64,000 bases of DNA from Deinococcus multiflagellatus (GTDB lineage: Bacteria; Deinococcota; Deinococci; Deinococcales; Deinococcaceae), in the NCBI RefSeq assembly GCF_020166415.1, contig NZ_JAIQXV010000011.1, positions 62,001-126,000 of the forward strand, read 5' to 3'. The notes beneath the pieces are model-generated. The model ran no database searches. It saw only the letters and a program-made list of their open reading frames with translations, and was not told the origin of the DNA. The position numbers were made by a program, and so were the translations under genes. Shown here piece by piece: positions 1 through 8,988 of the stretch. The stretch's first letter is position 1; the number at the start of each line of letters is the position of its first letter.

Positions 1-2
1 TT

Positions 3-2168
3 CCCTATCTGCGGCTGGACGACCAGAGCCTCGTGCAGCTGGGCTACGGCAAGTACCAGCAGCAGGTGCGCGCCAGCATCACCAGCAAGACGCCGCACAT
101 TGCCACCAGCACCGCCAGCGACAAGGACCTCACCAAGCGCCTGCTGGACCGCGCGGGCCTGCCGGTGCCGCAGGGCGTGGTGGTGCAGACGGCCGAGGAC
201 GCCGTGGCCGCCGCCCGGCGCCTGCGCGGGCCGGTGGTGACCAAGCCGCTGGACGGCAACCACGGCCGGGGGGTCTCGCTGAACCTGAGCAGCGACGAAC
301 AGGTGCGCCAGGGCTTTGAAGAAGCGCGCCAGCACAGCCGGCAGGTGGTGGTGGAGCAGTATTACACCGGCAACGACCACCGCGTGCTGGTGGTGAACGG
401 GCAGGTAATTGCCGTGGCCGAGCGCATTCCGGCCCACGTGGTTGGGGACGGCCAGCGCACCATCACCGAACTGGTCGAGGAGCTGAACAAAGACCCCCGG
501 CGCGGCGATGGCCACGAGAATGTGATGACCCGGATCACGGTTGACGGGCACGTGCGCACCCTGCTGGCACGGGGCGGCCGCACCCCGGACACCGTGCCCG
601 CCGCCGGCGAGGTGGTGTACCTGCGCGACACCGCCAACATGTCCACGGGCGGCACCGCCGTGGACCGCACCGACGTGGCCCATCCGGAAAACGTGACCAT
701 CGCCCGCCGCGCCGCGCAGGTGATCGGGCTGGATGTGGCGGGCATTGACCTAATCACCCCGGACATCTCGAAGTCGGTGCACGCCACGGGTGGCGGCATC
801 GTGGAGGTCAACGCCGCGCCCGGCTTCCGCATGCACCTGCAGCCTTCAGAGGGCACGCCGCGCAACGTGGCGGCCCCGGTGCTCAGCATGCTCTTCCCGA
901 AGGACACCCCCTGCCGCATGCCGATCATCTCGATCACCGGCACCAACGGCAAAAGCACCACCTCGCGCATGGTGGCCCACATCCTGCGCCACGCGGGCAA
1001 GGTCGTGGGCCTGACCACCTCCAACGGCATTTACATTGACGGCGAGCAGATCGTCAGCGGCGATACCACCGGCCCCAAGAGCGCCAAGGTGGTCCTGAGC
1101 GACCCCAACGTGGAAGTCGCGGTGCTGGAAACGGCCCGGGGCGGCATTCTGCGCGAGGGCCTGGGCTTTGACCGCTGCGACGTGGGCGCGGTGCTGAATA
1201 TTCAGCCCGATCACCTGGGCCTGAAGGGCATTGAGACGGTTGAAGACCTCGCCTGGGTCAAGTCGCTGGTGGTGGAGGTGGTCACGGACCACGGCACCAG
1301 TGTCCTGAACGCCGACGATCCCCTGACCCTGCGCATGCGGCGCAAGGCGGGCGGCCAGATCACGCTGTTTTCCATGAATGGCGGCAACGCCTGCTCCCGG
1401 GAGCTGCAGGCGCACATTGCAGGGGGCGGTACGGCGGTGGTGCGCGAACCCACGGTGCTGGGCGACGAGATCGTGCTGTACGAAGGCGGGCAGCGCCGGC
1501 CCATCATGCGCGCGCGCGATATTCCGGCCACGCTGGGGGGCTACGCCCAGGTGAACGTGCAAAACGCCCTGGCCGCCGCTGCCATTGCCGCCGCGCAGAA
1601 TGTGGACCTGAGCGTGATCCGCTCGGCCCTGGGGTCGTTCTCCACCTCCTTTGCGCAGAGCCCCGGCCGCCTGAACCTGTATGACGGCCACCCCTTCCGG
1701 GTGCTGCTGGACTACGCGCACAACCCGTCTGGCCTGGAATACCTGAGCGAGCTGGTCTCGCACCTGCGCCCGCCGAAGGGCCGCGTGATCGGCGTGATGG
1801 GCGTGGCCGGCGACCGCCGCGACGAGGACATCGTGCGCATGGGCGAAATTGCCGCCAACACCTTTGACCACCTGATCATCCGCGAGGACGAGCTACGCCG
1901 GGGCCGCCGGGTGGGCGAGGGCGCCGCGCTGGTTCAGCAGGGCGCGCGCCGCGCCGGGGCCGAGCCAGAGCGCCTGACCACCATCTTGAACGAGGCGGAA
2001 TCGGTGGAGTGCGCCCTGCGGCTGGCCCAGCCAGGGGACCTGGTGATCCTGCTGGCCACTGAGGTCGAAGACACGTGGCAGCAGATTCTGGACTTTGACA
2101 GCTCGCACATTCCGCGCGGCGCCCTGCCGCAGCCGGCCAGCCAGGGCCAGGGGGCTTCGCATGACTGA
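3..2168 (+). CDS. cphA: Cyanophycin synthetase, 5' end outside window
   Basis: ATP-dependent polymerisation of Asp and Arg into cyanophycin (multi-L-arginyl-poly-L-aspartate), a cytoplasmic nitrogen store. The frame is open from the first bases, so the start lies upstream; 721 residues are visible and about 150-180 N-terminal residues should be missing compared with the usual 870-900. The visible part begins in the ATP-grasp domain (glycine-rich loop near GNHGRGVSL). A Mur-ligase-like domain follows, with P-loop GTNGKST at about residue 313 of the visible part and the Mur-family DYAHNPSGL motif near residue 569. It overlaps the next gene by 8 bases, so synthesis and degradation genes appear to be co-translated. 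Identification is firm; only the start is unknown. Confidence 0.95.
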   Translation, partial: PYLRLDDQSLVQLGYGKYQQQVRASITSKTPHIATSTASDKDLTKRLLDRAGLPVPQGVVVQTAEDAVAAARRLRGPVVTKPLDGNHGRGVSLNLSSDEQVRQGFEEARQHSRQVVVEQYYTGNDHRVLVVNGQVIAVAERIPAHVVGDGQRTITELVEELNKDPRRGDGHENVMTRITVDGHVRTLLARGGRTPDTVPAAGEVVYLRDTANMSTGGTAVDRTDVAHPENVTIARRAAQVIGLDVAGIDLITPDISKSVHATGGGIVEVNAAPGFRMHLQPSEGTPRNVAAPVLSMLFPKDTPCRMPIISITGTNGKSTTSRMVAHILRHAGKVVGLTTSNGIYIDGEQIVSGDTTGPKSAKVVLSDPNVEVAVLETARGGILREGLGFDRCDVGAVLNIQPDHLGLKGIETVEDLAWVKSLVVEVVTDHGTSVLNADDPLTLRMRRKAGGQITLFSMNGGNACSRELQAHIAGGGTAVVREPTVLGDEIVLYEGGQRRPIMRARDIPATLGGYAQVNVQNALAAAAIAAAQNVDLSVIRSALGSFSTSFAQSPGRLNLYDGHPFRVLLDYAHNPSGLEYLSELVSHLRPPKGRVIGVMGVAGDRRDEDIVRMGEIAANTFDHLIIREDELRRGRRVGEGAALVQQGARRAGAEPERLTTILNEAESVECALRLAQPGDLVILLATEVEDTWQQILDFDSSHIPRGALPQPASQGQGASHD

Positions 2169-3063
2169 GGGCCAGGGCACAGGGGCACAGGACTGCTGGG
2201 CCATCATCGTCCACGGGGGGGCCACCGAGGTGCCACCCGAGAAGCAGGCCGCCAGCCGCGCGGGGGTGCTGGCCGCGCTGAGCGCCGGGCACAGGGTGCT
2301 CGCCGGTGGCGGGAGCGCCCTGGACGCCGTGGAGGCCGCCATCCGCGTGCTGGAAGACGACCCCACCTTCAACGCGGGCTACGGCTCGGCCCTGAATGCC
2401 GACGGCAAGGTGGAGATGGACGCGGCGCTGATGGACGGCCAGACGCTGGAGGTGGGCGCGGTCGCGGGCCTGCCCGGGGTACGCCACCCGGTCAGCGTGG
2501 CGCGCCGCCTGCTGCGCGAGCCGGAGATCTTGCTGATCGGCCCCGGCGCCCACCGCTTTGCCACGGAACGCGGCGCCGAGCTGTGTAACCCAGACGAGAT
2601 GATCGCCCCCGAACAGCGCGCCGCGTTTGAATCGCACGACACGGTGGGCTGCGTGGCGCTGGACGGGCAGGGGCACCTTGTGGCTGGGGTGTCCACGGGC
2701 GGCCTGAGCGGGCAGCGGGTAGGGCGCGTGGGCGACTCGCCCCAGCCGGGCTGCGGCTTTTACGCTGAAGACGGCGTGGGCGCCGTGGCCCTGACCGGCG
2801 AGGGCGAGAGCATTGCCCGCATGATGGTGGCCGCCCGGTTCATGCACCGCCTGCCCCAGCAGGCCCCCGAAGATGCCCTGCGCGAGGTGCTGGAGGCCAT
2901 GCGCACCCGCGTGGGCGGCACGGCGGGCGGCATTGCGCTGACCCCCGGCGGCCAGATTGGGTGGTGGCACAACAGCCCTCACATGCCGGTCGCGTACCTG
3001 CACGCGGGCCTGGAGCGCCCGCACGTGTACTTACAAAAAACGGAGGAACACCACGGTGGCTAA
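2161..3063 (+). CDS. iaaA: Isoaspartyl dipeptidase / plant-type L-asparaginase (Ntn hydrolase)
   Basis: 300 residues. Hydrolyses beta-Asp-Xaa dipeptides, here most likely the beta-Asp-Arg released by cyanophycinase. The N-terminal IIVHGGA motif and the autocleavage site HDTVGCVALD are visible; Thr161 would become the N-terminal nucleophile after self-processing into alpha and beta subunits. VSTGG and GGTAGGIAL glycine loops fit the family. I chose ATG 2161, which overlaps the cphA stop; an upstream in-frame start at 2095 would add 22 residues unlike the family. Sandwiched between cphA and cphB, which supports the cyanophycin role over general asparagine use. Confidence 0.93.
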   Translation: MTEGQGTGAQDCWAIIVHGGATEVPPEKQAASRAGVLAALSAGHRVLAGGGSALDAVEAAIRVLEDDPTFNAGYGSALNADGKVEMDAALMDGQTLEVGAVAGLPGVRHPVSVARRLLREPEILLIGPGAHRFATERGAELCNPDEMIAPEQRAAFESHDTVGCVALDGQGHLVAGVSTGGLSGQRVGRVGDSPQPGCGFYAEDGVGAVALTGEGESIARMMVAARFMHRLPQQAPEDALREVLEAMRTRVGGTAGGIALTPGGQIGWWHNSPHMPVAYLHAGLERPHVYLQKTEEHHGG

Positions 3064-3931
3064 AGACCAGGAGCAGCACACCCAGGACAGAGACCACCAG
3101 GAGCGGGGCGCGCGTCTGGGACGCGGCACCCTCATCATCATCGGCGGGCACGAGGACAAAGAGCGCGGGCGCGAGATTCTGAAAGAGGTGGCCCGGCACG
3201 TGGACGGCGGGCGGCTGGTGATCGCCACCGTGGCCTCGCACAAGCCCGAGGGGTATTTCGAGAGCTACCAGCAGGGCTTTGATGGCCTGAACGTGGGCGA
3301 GCTGACCGAGCTGTACATAGACGAGCGCCCCGAGGCCTCGCACCCCGAGAAGCTGGCGCTGTTCGACGGCGCCCGGGGGGTCTTTTTCTCCGGGGGCGAC
3401 CAGCTGCGCATCACCAGCCAGATTGGCGACACGCCGCTGGAAGCGCGCATCCGCGAGGTCTACGAGCGGGGCGGCGTGGTGGCGGGCACCTCGGCGGGGG
3501 CCTCGGTGATGTGCGAGACGATGCTGGTCAAGGGCCCCAGCCGCGAGTCCTACCGCATAGGCGACCTGCAGATGGCGCCGGGGCTGGGGCTGGTGCGCGG
3601 CGTGATTATTGACCAGCACTTTGCCGAGCGCGGGCGCATGGGCCGCCTGCTCGGCGCAGTGGCCCAGAACCCGCGTGTGCTGGGCATCGGCATTGACGAG
3701 GACACCGCCATCGTGCTGCAGGGGGGCCACTTCCGCGTCATCGGCAGCGGCGCGGTGTACGTGGCCGACGGTGCCGGCATCACCCACTCCAACATTGCCG
3801 AGGCCCGCACCGACGAGCCCCTGTCGCTGTACGACGTGCGCCTGCATGTACTCTCGGCGGGCGACGCCTTTGACCTGAACCGCCGTGCGCCGCTGCCCGC
3901 GCGCGACCTGGACAGCGGCGCCGCGCAGTAA
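3056..3931 (+). CDS. cphB: Cyanophycinase
   Basis: 291 residues. Serine exopeptidase of the S51 family that cuts cyanophycin to beta-Asp-Arg dipeptides in the cytoplasm. The nucleophile motif GTSAGAS is present with Ser146 as the catalytic serine, and LIIIGGHEDK near the N-terminus matches the family. GTG 3056 is chosen: it has a GGAGG Shine-Dalgarno about 9 bases upstream and overlaps the iaaA stop by 8 bases. The N-terminal 25 residues are hydrophilic and not conserved. Last gene of the three-gene cluster, followed by a hairpin at 4011-4039. Confidence 0.95.
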   Translation: MAKDQEQHTQDRDHQERGARLGRGTLIIIGGHEDKERGREILKEVARHVDGGRLVIATVASHKPEGYFESYQQGFDGLNVGELTELYIDERPEASHPEKLALFDGARGVFFSGGDQLRITSQIGDTPLEARIREVYERGGVVAGTSAGASVMCETMLVKGPSRESYRIGDLQMAPGLGLVRGVIIDQHFAERGRMGRLLGAVAQNPRVLGIGIDEDTAIVLQGGHFRVIGSGAVYVADGAGITHSNIAEARTDEPLSLYDVRLHVLSAGDAFDLNRRAPLPARDLDSGAAQ

Positions 3932-4010
3932 CACAGGGGGACGCCGCCCCGTCTTGCGGGAGGGCCCCCAACCGGCAGGGACTCCCTTCTCCAGCTGACC
4001 GGTCATGTCC

Positions 4011-4039
4011 GGACCATCCAGGGCTGCGCTGGATGGTCC
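4011..4039. terminator. Hairpin after the cyanophycin cluster
   Basis: Perfect 10-base arms GGACCATCCA (4011-4020) and TGGATGGTCC (4030-4039) around a 9-base loop, 80 bases after cphB. No T-run follows, so it is either a Rho-independent terminator of the T-poor kind or an mRNA end stabiliser. Confidence 0.5.
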
Positions 4040-4133
4040 CACCTTTGGCGCCTTTGGGCTCCCCCACCCTGCGAGTCCCGCCAGTCAATCCCCTGCCGTC
4101 ACGCATGACGGCGGGTTTCAGGAACCGTCTTAT

Positions 4134-4301
4134 CAATGGTACGGACAGTTTTCAAGTGTGGCGAGGGGCCCATGGAAGACACGTCGTCTGGGAGGCTTGA
4201 CTCGCTGCCCCCCTCCCAACCTCCCCCACGAGGGGGGAGGGGAAAAACAACGTGTTCGTCAGGCTTTCCTCTGTGAAACGCTGAAACTGTCCGAACCATT
4301 G
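4134..4301. mobile_element. MITE-like element with terminal inverted repeats and 5-base target duplication
   Basis: 168 bases with no ORF. The left end CAATGGTACGGACAGTTTTCA (4134-4154) and the right end TGAAACTGTCCGAACCATTG (4282-4301) are inverted copies, with one mismatch and one extra T. The five bases CTTAT lie directly outside both ends (4129-4133 and 4302-4306), as expected for a transposase-made target duplication. The core holds a C-rich/G-rich palindrome near 4209-4245. No transposase is present, so it would depend on one elsewhere in the genome. Family not recognised. Confidence 0.7.
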
Positions 4302-4353
4302 CTTATGCGGTTTCCCTTCCATCATGCCTTTCCCGCCGGCCGTTTTTTCTTCC

Positions 4354-4415
4354 TCGCTCCGCTGCGCCGCTTTGCAAGTCGGCCCGGGTTGAACGGTGGC
4401 AAAACCTGTTCAACC
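4354..4415. repeat. Repeat-like hairpin with TCGCTCCGCT word
   Basis: A pyrimidine tract and TCGCTCCGCT (4354-4363) are followed by a perfect 8-base hairpin GGTTGAAC (4387-4394) / GTTCAACC (4408-4415). The same order of parts, pyrimidines, TCGCTCCGCT, then a TTGAAC hairpin, occurs in the insertion at 27599-27731, so the two may belong to one small repeat family. It also lies just past the stop of the minus-strand receiver gene and could end its transcript. Confidence 0.4.
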
Positions 4416-4425
4416 AAAATTCCTC

Positions 4426-4869
4426 TCAACCCACCGGAACGCGCGCCGTGCGGAAGCGGCAACTGCCCCAGAACTGCACGATGTGCTGCACCTGCGCCAT
4501 GAAGTCACTGAGGTTCAGGGCCTTGACCAGAAAAGCGGTGGCCTGCAGGTCGTAGGCGCGGTCCACGTCGTGCTGCGCCTCCGAGCCCGAGAGCATGATG
4601 ACCGGCAGGTGCGCCAGATCGGCCGTGGCGCGCAGGCGAGTGAGAAATTCAAAGCCGTCCATGCCCGCCATGTTGACGTCCACCAGCACCAGGTCTGGCA
4701 GGGACTGGGTGCTGTCGCGCAGCTGGGCAAACGCCGCCTGGGCGCCGCAAGCGGTGATCAGGTGAACGGCGGGGGCATGGTCGGCAAACACCTCCTGCGC
4801 CAGCAGAAGATCGGTCGGCGCGTCGTCGACCAGCAACACAGACAGAGAACGGGACACAGCGCCGTTCAT
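4426..4869 (-). CDS. Stand-alone response regulator receiver protein
   Basis: 147 residues, a single receiver (CheY-like) domain without an output domain. The acidic pair Asp15/Asp16, phosphoacceptor Asp64 (LVLVDVNM), Ser94 and Lys116 (FLVKA) form the usual site. Shape and length resemble the Rcp1-type receivers that pair with phytochrome-like kinases. It is about 45-50 percent similar by eye to the next gene upstream on this strand (5138-5572), so the pair looks like a tandem duplication. No histidine kinase lies in the window. Partner and output are unknown. No clear TANNNT box precedes the ATG at 4869. Confidence 0.88.
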   Translation of the reverse strand: MNGAVSRSLSVLLVDDAPTDLLLAQEVFADHAPAVHLITACGAQAAFAQLRDSTQSLPDLVLVDVNMAGMDGFEFLTRLRATADLAHLPVIMLSGSEAQHDVDRAYDLQATAFLVKALNLSDFMAQVQHIVQFWGSCRFRTARVPVG

Positions 4870-5137
4870 GCTGACGGGTGACGCTGCCGGGCGCCTTTAG
4901 CTTTCCCTGAACCTCGGGGGGCAGGCCCCAGGTGAGGGGCGCCATGGGCCCGCGTCAAACCCTGCCGCCGGGGCCCCTGACCCACGGCGTTTCTGCCCTT
5001 TCCGTGGCCCCAAAAAGGGGACCAACAGCGGCAGCATGGGCGCCCCTCACCCGGCCGGGGATGCTTCAGCCGGCGTTGCCGAACCCGGGGCGCGGGGCTC
5101 GGCGGTCAGGGCGCACGTCCCCTTTCCCCCGTGCGGA

Positions 5138-5572
5138 TTACCTGGTGCGGACGTCGCGGTGCTGCTTGAACCGGCACTCCTGCCAGAACTGCACAAACTG
5201 GTCCACCTGTTCCACAAAGGCCGCAAAGTTGCCGCGCTTGACCATGTAGGAACTGGCGAACAGGTCGTACGCCTGATCAATGTCTTTTTTGCTGTCTGAG
5301 GTGGTCAGCATGACCACGGGCAGGTGCCGCAGGTCCGGGTCGGCGCGGATGGCGCGCAGCACCTCGAAGCCGTTCATCTGCGGCATGTTGATGTCCAGAA
5401 TCACCACGTCGGGCAGGCTATGCGAGGTGTCGCGCAGGTAGGCCAGCGCCGACTCGCCGTCGCGGCAGGTGGACACCGACACCCCTTCGGCGTGTTCGGC
5501 AAACGCTTCTTGCGCCAGCATCAGATCGGCCGGGTTGTCGTCAATCAGGAGCAGGCACAGGCGATGCGACAT
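5138..5572 (-). CDS. Stand-alone response regulator receiver protein (paralogue)
   Basis: 144 residues, receiver domain only: Asp11/Asp12, phosphoacceptor Asp60 (VVILDINMP), Thr in MLTTSD and Lys in YMVKRG. It shares the C-terminal pattern VQFWxxCRF with its downstream neighbour, which supports a recent duplication. ATG 5572 is chosen because TATCAT stands 7 bases before it on the minus strand (5580-5585), a leaderless arrangement; longer in-frame extensions have no family similarity. A 268-base gap separates it from the second receiver gene, so each may have its own promoter. Confidence 0.9.
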   Translation of the reverse strand: MSHRLCLLLIDDNPADLMLAQEAFAEHAEGVSVSTCRDGESALAYLRDTSHSLPDVVILDINMPQMNGFEVLRAIRADPDLRHLPVVMLTTSDSKKDIDQAYDLFASSYMVKRGNFAAFVEQVDQFVQFWQECRFKQHRDVRTR

Positions 5573-5579
5573 GGCCCCG

Positions 5580-5585
5580 ATGATA
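5580..5585 (-). promoter_or_regulatory. -10 box TATCAT, leaderless start of receiver gene
   Basis: TATCAT on the minus strand ends 7 bases before ATG 5572, and no Shine-Dalgarno is present. Confidence 0.55.
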
Positions 5586-5649
5586 CCGAGTTCTGCCCCG
5601 GTGCCCCGAACTGTGTCTGCCTTGCAGTTCGGTGGCCGGGCGGGGCGGC

Positions 5650-6042
5650 TCAGTTGAGCAGCGTGTCTCCAGCGGCGGCGAGGCGAAACGGCGCTATGGG
5701 TGCGCGCCCCTGTTCGCCCCACGCGCCCTGCATCAGGTAATAACCGCCCATGCGGCCGGGGGCAGCGTCCAGCGTCACGAACGAGTCGTAGACGAACACG
5801 CCCCCCGGCGGCAGGAGGGGCTGCTCACCCACCACGCCCTCGCCGTCCACGGTCACGGTGCGGCCACGGGCGTCCACGATCTCCCAGTGGCGCGCGAGCA
5901 GTTTCCAGGTCTGGTCGCTGCGGTTTTCAATGCGCACCACGTAGGCAAACACCTGCCGCTCCGGGGTGCTGTGGCTGGGCAGGTGCTGGGGGTCCACCTG
6001 TACGTGAATCTCGAGCAACTCCGGGGGTGGGGGGTGGGTCAT
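5650..6042 (-). CDS. apaG: ApaG domain protein (DUF525)
   Basis: 130 residues. ApaG proteins are small cytoplasmic fibronectin-III-like beta-sandwich proteins of poorly known role, linked to cobalt/magnesium tolerance in enterics. The family pattern is clear: VFAYVVRIENRSDQTWKLL, the HWEIVDARG strand, VVGEQPLLPPG and the terminal MxGYYxMQG strand. ATG 6042 has the box TATGCT 6 bases upstream on the minus strand (6049-6054). It is divergent from the M42 peptidase gene 55 bases away. Confidence 0.9.
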   Translation of the reverse strand: MTHPPPPELLEIHVQVDPQHLPSHSTPERQVFAYVVRIENRSDQTWKLLARHWEIVDARGRTVTVDGEGVVGEQPLLPPGGVFVYDSFVTLDAAPGRMGGYYLMQGAWGEQGRAPIAPFRLAAAGDTLLN

Positions 6043-6048
6043 GGCCTC

Positions 6049-6054
6049 AGCATA
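6049..6054 (-). promoter_or_regulatory. -10 box TATGCT for apaG
   Basis: Minus-strand TATGCT stands 6 bases before the apaG ATG; a leaderless transcript is likely. Confidence 0.5.
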
Positions 6055-6084
6055 TTGGCGTATGGGCGGCCCCGCCCAGGCGCG

Positions 6085-6090
6085 TAGACT
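6085..6090 (+). promoter_or_regulatory. -10 box TAGACT that fixes the GTG start of the M42 peptidase
   Basis: TAGACT lies 7 bases before GTG 6098. This spacing recurs at many starts in the window and argues against the longer reading frame from 6041. Confidence 0.6.
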
Positions 6091-6097
6091 CGCGGGC

Positions 6098-7153
6098 GTG
6101 ACCATCATCAACCGGGAGTTTCTGTTCCGCCTGCTGGACGTGGCCGCCCCCAGCGGCCTGGAGCGCCGCGCCGCCGACGTGTGGCGGCAAGAAGCCGCCG
6201 CCTTTGCCCGCACCCACGAGGACCATTACGGCAACGCCTACGCCGAACTGGGCCCCGAGGACGGCCCGACCATTGCCCTGATGGGCCACCTGGACGAGAT
6301 TGGCCTGATTGTCTCGCACGTGGGCGAGGAAGGCTTTCTGAGCGTGCTGCCGGTGGGCGGCTGGGACCCACAGGTGCTGGTGGGCCAGCGCCTGCGCGTG
6401 CTGGCGCCGGGCGGCGACCTGATCGGCGTGGTGGGCAAGAAAGCCATTCATGTCATGGAAGCCGAGGAGCGCACCAAGGCCAGCAAGATTGAAGACCTGT
6501 GGATTGACGTGGGCCTGAGCAAGGAAGAGGTGCAGGCCCAGGTGCCGGTGGGCACCTACGCCGTCATTGAGCAGGGGCCGCTGATGGTGGGCACCAAGGT
6601 GGTGGGCCGCGCGCTGGACAACCGCGTGGGGGCGTTTATCGTGCTTGAAGCCCTGCGCGCGCTGAAAGACAAGGCGCTGCCCTACCGCGTGGTGGCGGTG
6701 GGCACCAGCCAGGAAGAGATTGGCGTGTTTGGCGCGCAGGTCAGCGGCTACCGGCTGAACCCGGTGGCGGGCGTGGCCGTGGACGTGACCCACGAAACGA
6801 AGCAGCCCGGCGTGAGCGAGAAAAAGTACGGCGTGGCGCCCTTTGGCTCCGGCGCAAACTTGACGGCCGGGCCTATGGTGAGCCCGGTGATCCTGCGCCA
6901 GATGACCGACGCCGCCCGCGAAGCCGACATTCCCTTTTCCCTCAGCGCGGCGGGCCGTTACTCCGGCACCGACGCCGACGCCCTGACCCTGGTGCGCGCC
7001 GGGGTGCCCACCGCCGTGGTGAGCATTCCCAACCGCTATATGCACTCGCCCAGCGAAATGGTGGACGAGCGCGACGTAAAGGCGTGCATTGACCTGCTGG
7101 TGGCCTGGATTGAAAGGCTGCCCGGGGAGGTGGACTTTACGCGCAAGGGGTGA
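6098..7153 (+). CDS. M42 family metallo-aminopeptidase
   Basis: 351 residues. Binuclear metal aminopeptidase of the tetrahedral TET/endoglucanase-M family, cytoplasmic, releasing N-terminal residues from peptides. Metal ligands and catalytic residues are visible in order: His in LMGHLDEIGLIV, bridging Asp in GRALDNRVGAF, the Glu-Glu pair in GTSQEEIGVFGA, Asp in AVDVTHET and the last His in RYMHSPSEMV. GTG 6098 is the chosen start because of the leaderless -10 box just upstream. Old annotations call such proteins cellulase M; peptidase is the better supported role. Confidence 0.92.
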   Translation: MTIINREFLFRLLDVAAPSGLERRAADVWRQEAAAFARTHEDHYGNAYAELGPEDGPTIALMGHLDEIGLIVSHVGEEGFLSVLPVGGWDPQVLVGQRLRVLAPGGDLIGVVGKKAIHVMEAEERTKASKIEDLWIDVGLSKEEVQAQVPVGTYAVIEQGPLMVGTKVVGRALDNRVGAFIVLEALRALKDKALPYRVVAVGTSQEEIGVFGAQVSGYRLNPVAGVAVDVTHETKQPGVSEKKYGVAPFGSGANLTAGPMVSPVILRQMTDAAREADIPFSLSAAGRYSGTDADALTLVRAGVPTAVVSIPNRYMHSPSEMVDERDVKACIDLLVAWIERLPGEVDFTRKG

Positions 7154-7197
7154 GGGGAAGTGGGGAGTGGGGTGTAGGGAGTGGGAAAAGCGGGCAG

Positions 7198-7230
7198 AAG
7201 CGGCGGAGCGATGAACTCCGCCGCTTTCTC
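7198..7230. terminator. Bidirectional terminator between M42 peptidase and dusA
   Basis: Arms AAGCGGCGGA (7198-7207) and TCCGCCGCTT (7217-7226) pair perfectly around a 9-base loop, followed by TTCTCTT. It sits between convergent genes. Confidence 0.75.
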
Positions 7231-7303
7231 TTGTTGGAGGGAAGGAAATGGGGGCGAGCCTTCCAGACCTTTACCTCTCCGCTTGCCCAGCCCAATCACC
7301 GGC

Positions 7304-8329
<1,026 letters not shown>

Positions 8330-8395
8330 CAGCCCGTCAGTGTACGCGAAAAGCCCCCGCGCCAAAGGTGCCGGGGGCTGGAAAAGGGGCAGCGG

Positions 8396-8608
8396 TTACT
8401 GCCGCGTGTCGTCGTTGGGCCCCGTGCCGAAGGTGGTGCCGGTGTCTGGGGTGTGGGTGTCCGCCTGGTCCTGCAGGTCGGTGGTGTGACTGCCGCCCAC
8501 TGGGGTGTCGGTCAGCCCTGTCTGGCTGTCGCGGGTGTCGCCGCTGCGGTCACTCATGCCGTTGCCGGCGTCGGTGGGCAGGCCGCCCTGGGCTTTGTGG
8601 TCGTCCAT
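8396..8608 (-). CDS. Small acidic, probably disordered protein
   Basis: 70 residues starting MDDHKAQGG, rich in Asp, Thr, Gly and Ser with almost no hydrophobic residues, so it should lack a stable fold. No domain is recognised and no Shine-Dalgarno is seen. It lies upstream of and in line with dusA, 66 bases away. Deinococci carry many such hydrophilic proteins, some linked to desiccation, but nothing here proves function. It could also be a chance frame in GC-rich DNA. Confidence 0.5.
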   Translation of the reverse strand: MDDHKAQGGLPTDAGNGMSDRSGDTRDSQTGLTDTPVGGSHTTDLQDQADTHTPDTGTTFGTGPNDDTRQ

Positions 8609-8722
8609 GCGGCACTGTGGCGTGCGGGGAGTGGATAGTGGTGAGTGGGAAGTAGAGGAAAAGCTGAGGCGTGTCATGCATACCCGCAGAAAGAGAGTTC
8701 AAGGCGGAATACAGTTGACCCT

Positions 8723-8885
8723 CAGTCAAAACCTGGCGTTAGAGCGTGAAGAGTGCACCGAAACGAAGGCAGAGGGTGGAGCACAAAAGCTTGGAGATGA
8801 GAAAGGACCAGCAGCGCGGTGTGCAAGGTATCGCGTGGACGTCAACTTCAGGCTATCATCGTAGAACTTCAGCACAGGAGCTGAC
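8723..8885. repeat. Left arm of long diverged inverted repeat around AT-rich gene
   Basis: Read in reverse complement, this stretch matches 10275-10434 along its length. Perfect blocks shared by both arms are CAGTCAAAACC (8723-8733), ACAAAAGCT (8783-8791), CAGCAGCGCGG (8809-8819) and CACAGGAGCTGAC (8873-8885), in the same order and with nearly the same spacing. The arms are diverged between the blocks. It begins about 100 bases before the stop of the 388-residue membrane gene. Confidence 0.75.
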
Positions 8886-8988
8886 TCCTGGCATGCCACG
8901 ACAAGATTTAGAATATAATTGAGATTTGCCCGTATTTGAGACTTCAGCGGTTTATATCGGGATAACCAATCTATTTGCCATGTGGTAC

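Noticed and set aside
846..1871. Long His/Gln/Val-rich minus-strand frame opposite cphA
   Set aside because: Typical antisense shadow of a high-GC gene; many such frames occur opposite real genes here.
8505..8864. 119-codon plus-strand ORF across the island edge
   Set aside because: It spans a sharp composition change and the left inverted-repeat arm; the encoded sequence is low complexity.
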